Source of the DNA: a virus | Virus record (IMG/VR): IMGVR_UViG_3300036820_000058 | Location: 1 to 33,652 of that record | Reading direction: 5' to 3' (one strand) | Length of the DNA stretch: 33,652 nucleotides | In this document: positions 28,203 through 33,652 of the stretch, piece after piece | Layout: every line of letters starts with the position of its first letter | Position numbering within the stretch: the stretch's first letter is position 1 | Position numbers and translations under genes: made by a program | Notes under the pieces: generated by a model | Seen by the model: only the letters and a program-made list of their open reading frames with translations | What the model was told of the DNA's origin: nothing | Database searches by the model: none

Positions 28203-29342
28203 ATGTCTAACTACCGGTACCTTACGACTAACATCCTCACGGGTGAGTTGCAGATGGATAATCTGCCTCTCACCGTGAGCAATGTCAGCGTGCAGATCAA
28301 CGGTATCGGGTCGTGCATGGCATCGCTCAACCTCCAGCCGCAGCTTTCACTTTCTGTCCAGCGGGACATGATTGCAGCGGTCGAGCCGTGGAAGAGTGTT
28401 CTCTGGATTCTTCAGGACAACTTTCCGGTCTGGTGCGGACCGATCACTAGCTGGGTTCCAACGAACGGACTCGACGGCACACTGCCGTTTCAGGCCGCGA
28501 CATTTGAAACGATGGCGCAGTACCGCCAGATCTCTACAAACCTGACGTTCACGGGCATGGATGTCTTCGATATCTTCCGCGCACTCGGGACGTATGCGAC
28601 CAGCAAGCCCAACGGTCAGATCGCTAGCTTCCAGACCGCATCTAACGAGAGCGGTATCACGGACACGCTCGCGTTCGATGGCAGCCAGTACCAGACCATT
28701 TACGATGTCTGGAACGCGATGGTCACCGCGTACAACATCGAGTACACGTTCAGGGCAGGCTTCACGGATGCCGGTAACCTCGGCGTGTTCCTGACATTGG
28801 GCTATCCGCAGCTCGGGCGGCCGTACTCCAGCACGAACCTGAACCTTACATTTCCATCTCAAGGAATCATTGACTACCAGTACCAGCGGCAGGCATCGAG
28901 TCCAGCTAACACAATCGTTATAACTGGAGCAACCGCTAACGGCACCACGACCTTTACGTCACAGTCTCCGCATGGCGTCGAGACTGACGAATTGAGCCAG
29001 GGCTATCCGTTGCTTGAAGGTTCGGCGACTATGCCTGTACCTGTTACCACGCAAGCGCAGGTCAATGCTTACGCTGACGGTTACATAACCAGCACGTCGA
29101 TTCTTAGCCAGGTCACTCCGGTCATAGTGATGGGACCTGATTTCTTCCCGCGCGTCCGTGAATTCCAGCTAGGCGATGAATGCTACTTCGTCGCTACGTC
29201 TCCGCTGCATCCTGCTGATGAGAACACTGGTGCGCCGGGCCTTCAGATGAAGGCACGCATCATCGGATGGACTCTGTACCCGCCTTCAGCCGGCAACCCG
29301 GAAAAGACGTGGATAAACCTTGGAGCGCTGACGCAGTTGTGA
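28203..29342 (+). CDS. Tail-associated (Tal-like) baseplate protein
   Basis: The 379-residue protein has an N-terminal beta region (MSNYRYLTTNILTGELQMDN, VSNVSVQINGIGSCMASLNL), a helical middle (FDIFRALGTYATSKPNGQIA) and a C-terminal part with VREFQLGDECYFVATSPLHP. Proteins of this layout form the trimeric hub that closes the tail tube, related to gp27-like/minor tail proteins (gp37-like in some actinophages). No lytic domain is fused at its C-terminus. The next gene starts on its stop codon (GTGA). Confidence 0.78.
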   Translation: MSNYRYLTTNILTGELQMDNLPLTVSNVSVQINGIGSCMASLNLQPQLSLSVQRDMIAAVEPWKSVLWILQDNFPVWCGPITSWVPTNGLDGTLPFQAATFETMAQYRQISTNLTFTGMDVFDIFRALGTYATSKPNGQIASFQTASNESGITDTLAFDGSQYQTIYDVWNAMVTAYNIEYTFRAGFTDAGNLGVFLTLGYPQLGRPYSSTNLNLTFPSQGIIDYQYQRQASSPANTIVITGATANGTTTFTSQSPHGVETDELSQGYPLLEGSATMPVPVTTQAQVNAYADGYITSTSILSQVTPVIVMGPDFFPRVREFQLGDECYFVATSPLHPADENTGAPGLQMKARIIGWTLYPPSAGNPEKTWINLGALTQL

Positions 29343-29623
29343 CACGTTTTCAAGTTCCACGTGAGAAGCAGTTGCCTACACAGCTGAACCAGCTCGTTCG
29401 CCGGATGACCATGGCTGAACACAAGATCAGCAACTCCGCGACAACCGTAACGGGTGTCATTGATCCCGGCTACACGTCGGGTGATCCCAACGTAACTGTC
29501 GGGACAGACACCACGCTAAGCGGTCCGTATCAGCATCTCAGCAGCTACACACCAGTGGCGTCTGACTCAGTAATTCTCATCAGCCTGGGCACCACCTGGG
29601 TAATTCTCGGGAGGCCAGCATGA
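29339..29623 (+). CDS. Small baseplate-region protein, unknown function
   Basis: GTG 29339 is preferred because it overlaps the Tal-like stop and has GGAG about 14 bases upstream. The 94-residue product has a basic N-terminal helix (PTQLNQLVRRMTMAEHK), then a small beta domain (TTVTGVIDPGYTSGDPNVTV, later VILISLGTTWVILG). Genes like this often sit between hub and fibre genes in actinophages. It overlaps the tailspike gene by ATGA. Function is unknown. Confidence 0.7.
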   Translation: MTRFQVPREKQLPTQLNQLVRRMTMAEHKISNSATTVTGVIDPGYTSGDPNVTVGTDTTLSGPYQHLSSYTPVASDSVILISLGTTWVILGRPA

Positions 29624-31869
29624 CAGCATCAGGCTACGGCGCAGTTGACAAGGTCAGTAAGACCGGCGACACGTCAACGGGTCCGCAGGTATTCGACGGT
29701 AATCCGCCAATACAGATTCCATCAGGTGCCGCTAATGGCAAGGTGCTGACTTCGGACAGCTCGGGTAATGCAACCTGGCAGTCTGCATCAGCTACTGCCG
29801 GACTAGCCTGGTATAACGTCAAGTCATATGGAGCTGTTGGCAACGGCACCCACGATGACACGTCGGCTGTTCAGTCGGCTGTTACGGCGGCGACAGCATC
29901 TAACGGTGGTGTCGTGTACCTGCCGTACGGCTCTTACCTGATCTCAACTCCGCTTGCTGTCACGAGTGCGCTGGGTGTCACGCTGCGCGGTGATGGAACA
30001 GGCGCGAGCTACATTACGATGAGTGCGAGCTTCAGCGGCGCGGCGGCGGTCATAATCACGGGTGGTAACTCGTGCCGCGTTGAGAGCTTGACCGTTCAGG
30101 GGCACTCAACCACTTACAGCTCTAACCCGTCTGCGGCCGGTATCCAGATGCTGCACACCAACACGCCGCGTCTCGATGACCTGCTAGTTGCCTACACGAA
30201 CGGGTGGGGTGTCGTCGTTCAGTCCGACGCGACTGGAGACACTACCTATCCCCAGCTCTCGGACGTGCACACGTACAACTGCGCGATGGGTATTCAGCTC
30301 GTAGGCACCAACAGCAGTGATCACCAGATGGGCGCGTTCCTGTCTGACATCATGATCGACGGCTGCCAGGCTGGCGATGGTCTGCAAATCCTCGACGTGT
30401 ATGACGTGCAGCTCGGAGACTTCGATAGCTCCCTTAACACAGGGTCAGTCATCCACATCAAGGGTACTGGCGGAGACCACACGCTCAACAACCTGGACCT
30501 AGGCACGGTCTCCACGACTGTGCCGGCGCTGCTGATTGAGTCAGGCGGTCTCGGTAGTCCGTCTAACATCGCTATCAGCAACTCCATTCTTCAGTATGGC
30601 AAAGCTGCTGTGCAGATCACTGCTGGCACACGGATCATGCTTTCAAGCTGCGCAATTCAGCAGGGAAACACCTATGGACTTAATATCTCTGGTTCGGTCG
30701 ATGGTCTAACGGTTACTGGCTGCGTGTTCAGTCAGAACGGTGTCACTGCCGGGGCAGCTAACTACGACCTGAACTGGTCCGCTACTGGCAATGTCGTTAT
30801 TACCAGTAGCGTCTTCGAGAGTAACATTGGCACGAGTGCCAATGAGGTTGCGGCAGGAATGAACTTCACTGCCGGCACTTCGGCCGTGGTCGCATGCATG
30901 TTCCCTCAAGGTACTGCGTACAACAACGACCCGACGTTCCCAGCGGCGAACGTAGGCGACACGTTCACCAACCTTCAGCATGTATTCGCAACACAGATGC
31001 AGACCTACCCCAGCTCTAATGGTATCGGTGTTGGTCAGGCCGCGCCTGGGTCGGACGGGCTCGCTGTCGCTGGTCCCGCGTCACTTAACGACGGACTGGC
31101 TATGAACGCCACCAAGATCACGGGCCTGGCTAACGGGTCTGCTGCATCTGATGGTGCGGCGTTCGGGCAGATTCCTACTACGGGCAATGTCACAGCTCAG
31201 ACTAGCTTTGGTGCGTCTAGCGGTAACGGCTCAGCGTCTACGGTCTCACACTCAGACCACACGCACGGAACACCAGCGCTCGACACGACGGCTACAGACA
31301 TTAAGCCTGACGGCACGCAGTCAGCTGGGTCTACGCTTAAGGCCGCTGATGCTGGTCACGTACACCCGTTCAACTCGGTTTCCGTGTTTAACCCTGCCAC
31401 CATTTCGACAGCGGAAACGCTGATCGTGGCGCTGCCAGTGAAGTCCGCGAACGCCAAGGCAGGCTCGACTTACGTTGCTCGTGTTGTCGGAATGTGGACT
31501 AACACATCCGCTACCGGTAGCATTGTCTGGAATATTCGTGCAGGCACTACCGGAACTACAGCTTCAGATCAGCTCGTAGCAACGTGGGCACATACATCCG
31601 GCGCCGCTAACACAGGCAACCTGGTTCAGTTTGACATTACGTTCACACTGACCGGAACTGGCGCTACGGCGCAGATTACAGGCACCATCACGTCTATTCT
31701 GGCCGTAGGATCGGTGGGTTATGCCGGGAACGCTGTGACTATTCAGGCTTTCGGAGGCTCTACCGGATGGAACACGAGCACTGCTACATTCCTTGACCTT
31801 AGCTTTGGTACAGGCGTAGCTACTAGCACGCTCGCTATCCAGTCGGCTTATATGCAGCAGGTTGCTTGA
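29620..31869 (+). CDS. Tailspike with pectate-lyase-like beta-helix
   Basis: The 749-residue protein has an N-terminal anchor with VDKVSKTGDTSTGPQVF, then from about residue 64 a pectate-lyase-3 opening (WYNVKSYGAVGNGTHDDTSA, VYLPYGSYLISTPLAVTS) and a long right-handed beta-helix to about 450 (repeats such as RLDDLLVAYTNGWGVVVQSD). Two histidine motifs (HTHGT near 547, GHVHPF near 580), as in trimeric fibres that bind metal, precede a C-terminal beta-sandwich (about 590-749). It likely binds and may cut a host surface polysaccharide. Catalytic residues cannot be assigned by eye. It is the largest receptor-binding candidate and directly follows the baseplate genes. Confidence 0.88.
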   Translation: MTASGYGAVDKVSKTGDTSTGPQVFDGNPPIQIPSGAANGKVLTSDSSGNATWQSASATAGLAWYNVKSYGAVGNGTHDDTSAVQSAVTAATASNGGVVYLPYGSYLISTPLAVTSALGVTLRGDGTGASYITMSASFSGAAAVIITGGNSCRVESLTVQGHSTTYSSNPSAAGIQMLHTNTPRLDDLLVAYTNGWGVVVQSDATGDTTYPQLSDVHTYNCAMGIQLVGTNSSDHQMGAFLSDIMIDGCQAGDGLQILDVYDVQLGDFDSSLNTGSVIHIKGTGGDHTLNNLDLGTVSTTVPALLIESGGLGSPSNIAISNSILQYGKAAVQITAGTRIMLSSCAIQQGNTYGLNISGSVDGLTVTGCVFSQNGVTAGAANYDLNWSATGNVVITSSVFESNIGTSANEVAAGMNFTAGTSAVVACMFPQGTAYNNDPTFPAANVGDTFTNLQHVFATQMQTYPSSNGIGVGQAAPGSDGLAVAGPASLNDGLAMNATKITGLANGSAASDGAAFGQIPTTGNVTAQTSFGASSGNGSASTVSHSDHTHGTPALDTTATDIKPDGTQSAGSTLKAADAGHVHPFNSVSVFNPATISTAETLIVALPVKSANAKAGSTYVARVVGMWTNTSATGSIVWNIRAGTTGTTASDQLVATWAHTSGAANTGNLVQFDITFTLTGTGATAQITGTITSILAVGSVGYAGNAVTIQAFGGSTGWNTSTATFLDLSFGTGVATSTLAIQSAYMQQVA

Positions 31870-32132
31870 TGAATGCGACTGAGCTTGTGCAAGTACTGAC
31901 TAGCAGCCTGAACTTCGGCGTACTGGGCATTGTCTTCTGGCTCTTTGTCGGAGGCAAACTCCACAGCGAAGACGAGATGCGTAACACACGCGCTGACCTT
32001 AGCGCAGAACGTCGTGCCAACGACATGCTGCACCAAGCTGTTGATACAGCTAACGCTCGTGCAGACACTGGCGCGATGGTGGCACAGATCGTCATGCAAG
32101 CGCTGGGCAAGAATAAGGCGGTAGAAGAATGA
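31869..32132 (+). CDS. Small single-pass membrane protein, holin-like candidate
   Basis: The 87-residue protein has one hydrophobic segment near the N-terminus (LNFGVLGIVFWLFVGG) followed by a charged helix (MRNTRADLSAERRANDMLHQ). ATG 31869 overlaps the tailspike stop; a TTG three bases upstream is less likely. The position after the tail genes and topology fit a holin accessory or a type III-like holin. No lysin gene is adjacent, so the lysis role stays uncertain. Confidence 0.65.
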   Translation: MNATELVQVLTSSLNFGVLGIVFWLFVGGKLHSEDEMRNTRADLSAERRANDMLHQAVDTANARADTGAMVAQIVMQALGKNKAVEE

Positions 32133-32326
32133 AACTCTGCCGCAAGCGTCCGGCCACCATGCCAAGCGCGCGTTCACAGGACAGCCTGAAGCGTGCAGCT
32201 GAAGATCTGGTTGACCAGACCATCAAACACCACAACGAAACAGCTATCCGCCAGAGTCTTGTTGAGGCACTGGAGCGGAATCACCTGGCAGAGCTGATGT
32301 ATCAGGCTCTGTCCGCAAGGCGGTAA
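32129..32326 (+). CDS. Small basic helical protein in the putative lysis cassette
   Basis: The 65-residue protein starts with a basic, disordered stretch (MKLCRKRPATMPSARSQDSL) and continues with two helices (RAAEDLVDQTIKHHNETAIR, LVEALERNHLAELMYQALSA). It overlaps the upstream gene by ATGA and ends three bases before the next. There is no membrane segment or enzyme motif. Similar small proteins occur near the holin genes of actinophages; function is unknown. Confidence 0.65.
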   Translation: MKLCRKRPATMPSARSQDSLKRAAEDLVDQTIKHHNETAIRQSLVEALERNHLAELMYQALSARR

Positions 32327-32329
32327 ACA

Positions 32330-32692
32330 ATGACATGGCAGCAACTCACCCTTAATCTGGCGAAGATCGAAGTTCCCGCCATATTCTGGGCCGGTATCGC
32401 ATTCGTGCTCCTGTACACGATCCTTGCGCCATGGTGGAAGAATTCATTCGGACGCGCACTCGTAGCTATGGATCTCGCTGTGTCAGCGGCGCTGTTCCCA
32501 GCAGTGCTGTCTACTGAGTTCGGCGTGCAGATGTTCTCGGCTGAGTTCATTGCATGGCTTGAGGTAGCTGCGTTCAGCGTGGTGTTCGTCGTGATCATGT
32601 CCCGGATGTACCTGCTGGCTAAGGTCAACAAGGATCGCCTGAAGGTGCTCGGCAAGCGTCTGCTGAAGGCGGTGCGCTATGCCCAGAGCTAA
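32330..32692 (+). CDS. Membrane protein, main holin candidate
   Basis: The 120-residue protein has about three hydrophobic segments: VPAIFWAGIAFVLLYTILAP, LVAMDLAVSAALFPAVL and EVAAFSVVFVVIMSRMYLLA. It ends in a basic cytoplasmic tail (KVNKDRLKVLGKRLLKAVRY). Size, topology and charge pattern suit a holin. The absence of an adjacent endolysin gene weakens the call, so a different membrane role is possible. It overlaps the next gene by 14 bases. Confidence 0.7.
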   Translation: MTWQQLTLNLAKIEVPAIFWAGIAFVLLYTILAPWWKNSFGRALVAMDLAVSAALFPAVLSTEFGVQMFSAEFIAWLEVAAFSVVFVVIMSRMYLLAKVNKDRLKVLGKRLLKAVRYAQS

Positions 32693-32942
32693 GAACACTG
32701 ACGACGAACCTACGGTCGAGCACGAGCGCATAGAACTAGCTATGCCTCCGCTGTTGCCGGTGGATCGCTGTGACCGCTGTGGAGCGCAGGCTTACGTCCG
32801 GATCATGGTGGGCTACCTCGATGTGCTGCTCTGCGGCCACGACTACAAGAAGCACGCTGAGCACGTCGTGATGGCTGGCTACGGCGTCCACGACGAACGA
32901 GAAAACCTGCTCAACCGCTACAAGGGCGAGTTAAGCTCTTAG
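32679..32942 (+). CDS. DUF7455-like zinc-ribbon protein
   Basis: The 87-residue protein has an acidic start, then a zinc ribbon with CDRCGAQAYVRIMVGYLDVL followed by LCGHDYKKHAEHV. The CxxC and CxH spacing matches the small DUF7455 family that is widespread in actinobacteria and often found in their phages. A DNA or RNA polymerase interaction has been guessed for such proteins, but I know of no proof. It is the last gene of the late operon and is followed by the terminator at 32984-33016. Confidence 0.8.
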   Translation: MPRAKNTDDEPTVEHERIELAMPPLLPVDRCDRCGAQAYVRIMVGYLDVLLCGHDYKKHAEHVVMAGYGVHDERENLLNRYKGELSS

Positions 32943-32983
32943 CCCTTCCTAAGCTCCCTGGTCCCGCTGTCGCCAGGGTACGA

Positions 32984-33016
32984 ACGCCCGTCTTAGCCTC
33001 AAGCTAAGGCGGGCGT
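32984..33016 (+). terminator. Late operon terminator
   Basis: ACGCCCG (32984-32990), a wobble T, and CTTAGC (32992-32997) pair with GCTAAG (33003-33008), G and CGGGCGT (33010-33016), a 14-bp stem around CTCAA, followed by TTTCG. It lies about 40 bases after the last late gene. Confidence 0.9.
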
Positions 33017-33031
33017 TTCGTCACGTCTGGG

Positions 33032-33053
33032 TGGAAGCCAGATAGGAAGCCAG
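33032..33053. promoter_or_regulatory. Candidate integrase arm-type sites, right pair
   Basis: GGAAGCCA at 33033-33040 and 33045-33052 repeats the left pair with the same 12-bp spacing and orientation. This supports the view that these are integrase arm sites of the attP arms. About 95 bp separates them from the attR core. Confidence 0.65.
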
Positions 33054-33147
33054 CACCCACCGCACTCAGGCATCACCAGCCGGTATCTCTCCGGAGTCTT
33101 TGCAGGTCAAAGGCACATTAGGCCCTACCCGGCGGCACGTTTCGTAT

Positions 33148-33166
33148 GCCTTACAAGCGAGGGGTC
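33148..33166 (+). other. attR: attR core
   Basis: This is an exact copy of the 19-bp attL core. Downstream lies GCTGG-TTCGAAC-CCAGC-TGTGCCCA (33167-33191), the displaced 3' end of the host tRNA-Val, with an intact T-arm but no 5' half. Confidence 0.93.
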
Positions 33167-33253
33167 GCTGGTTCGAACCCAGCTGTGCCCACAAACATTG
33201 GTTATACAGGCACTTGTCGCCGGTCTGGCGTTCGTCCCGCCAAGCATCTCGGC

Positions 33254-33291
33254 GCTAGACCGCTAGCCTTATCGCTAGAAAAGCGTCTAGC
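33254..33291. repeat. Palindromic host element, right copy
   Basis: GCTAGAC (33254-33260) pairs with GTCTAGC (33285-33291). As a reverse complement the 38-bp element matches 175-213 at about 33 of 38 aligned positions. See that entry. Confidence 0.6.
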
Positions 33292-33652
33292 TTCCCATCG
33301 CCTGACGGGAGCTGTCATGCCAATCAACGCAGCTCGGAACCGGAACCGGAACGCCGCCTTGCGGCCCCTCAGGAGCCCGCTCGCCGTGCCAGTTCTCGTG
33401 CTCGAAGCCGACCTCCGTGACCGGCTGCCATCGCTGGGCCTGCTGTCCCAGGACCGGCCCCGGGCCGCGCATCATGGCAACCTGCCGTAATCGGGCTCAT
33501 CCGCCAGGTCGGCTACACGAAGATCGCCGCCACCATCCGCCGAATCAAGTACGACACCGCCACGATAGAGGGGCTGGGTTGCCCCGGCGACGTTCAGCTC
33601 ACGGTTTGCATCCGCTGCAAGGCTAGCTCGAACGCTTGGGAGCCGATCCTGG
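33292..33652. other. Right host chromosomal flank
   Basis: The stretch returns to very GC-rich sequence with a short GGAACC tandem near 33340. A plus-strand frame open from 33421 to the window end encodes a protein-like stretch (IGLIRQVGYTKIAATIRRIK, later VCIRCKASSNAW) with no clear start codon inside the window. It may be a gene remnant displaced next to the tRNA site or a gene with an unusual start. I do not recognise a product. Confidence 0.45.

Larger units (their letters stand above)
355..33166. mobile_element. Complete siphovirus prophage integrated in tRNA-Val
   Basis: The element is bounded by 19-bp direct repeats. An integrase gene lies next to the intact tRNA and a tRNA 3'-end remnant lies at the far end. 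The core-to-core unit is 32,793 bp. It holds a leftward integration operon, rightward early and replication genes, a regulatory island, and a full head and tail operon that includes a tape measure gene, which implies a long non-contractile tail. No frameshifted or truncated core gene was seen, so the prophage may be functional. A recognisable endolysin is missing. Confidence 0.95.

Noticed and set aside
33146-33191. Second tRNA gene at the right end
   Set aside because: Only the anticodon 3' side, T-arm and acceptor 3' strand are present; no 5' half or D-arm exists, so this is the displaced end of tRNA-Val at attR.

Overview
The window holds a complete integrated prophage of about 32.8 kb, with short pieces of host chromosome at each end. 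The host flanks are very GC-rich and one carries a tRNA-Val gene. The prophage is clearly less GC-rich. Several proteins belong to actinobacterial families: an Scr1/WhiJ-like XRE regulator with a DUF5753 region, a DUF397 partner, a DUF7455-like zinc ribbon and a PRELRHS-type tyrosine integrase. The host is therefore a high-GC actinomycete, Streptomyces or a relative; genus is inference. The phage is a small siphovirus. A 19-bp core (355-373 and 33148-33166) marks attL inside tRNA-Val and attR.

Layout. (1) 355-2897, minus strand: excisionase-like gene, ribbon-helix-helix gene, a 46-codon gene, a SHOCT protein, an unknown protein and the integrase, mostly joined by 4-bp ATGA overlaps. (2) 2898-8810, plus strand: small early genes, a NUMOD4/HNH-like protein that lacks its central His, a second ribbon-helix-helix protein and a D5-type SF3 helicase. 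The helicase gene contains an iteron array with a 15-bp inverted repeat around an A/T-rich stretch, a strong replication-origin candidate. (3) 8812-11698: a cargo-like island bounded by strong hairpins, with five small minus-strand ORFs divergent from the Scr1-like/DUF397 pair, then a small minus-strand gene and a GntR-type regulator. (4) 11699-12483: about 780 bp without a convincing gene, crowded with unrelated perfect palindromes, just ahead of the terminase genes. (5) 12484-32942, plus strand: terminases, portal, scaffold, capsid, decoration-like protein, head-tail connectors, tail terminator, major tail protein, a second decoration-like protein, tail chaperones with a CCCAAAA -1 frameshift, tape measure with a lytic transglycosylase domain, baseplate proteins, a beta-helix tailspike, two small membrane proteins (holin candidates) and a zinc-ribbon protein. 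(6) 32984-33166: final terminator, integrase arm sites and attR.

How the parts fit. Int and the excisionase-like protein would act on the core and on paired GGAAGCCA arm sites, which have the same 12-bp spacing on both sides. Small repressors (two RHH proteins, the GntR-type protein, perhaps the Scr1-like protein) probably set lysogeny; the half-site CCTGTA/TACAGG recurs in three promoter regions. Replication seems to rely on one SF3 helicase and host enzymes. The late genes form one long operon. No endolysin is recognisable; the only peptidoglycan hydrolase seen is a domain of the tape measure protein.

All calls come from reading the sequence and from remembered family features. No database search was run, so names of weakly conserved phage proteins are inferences from motif and gene order.
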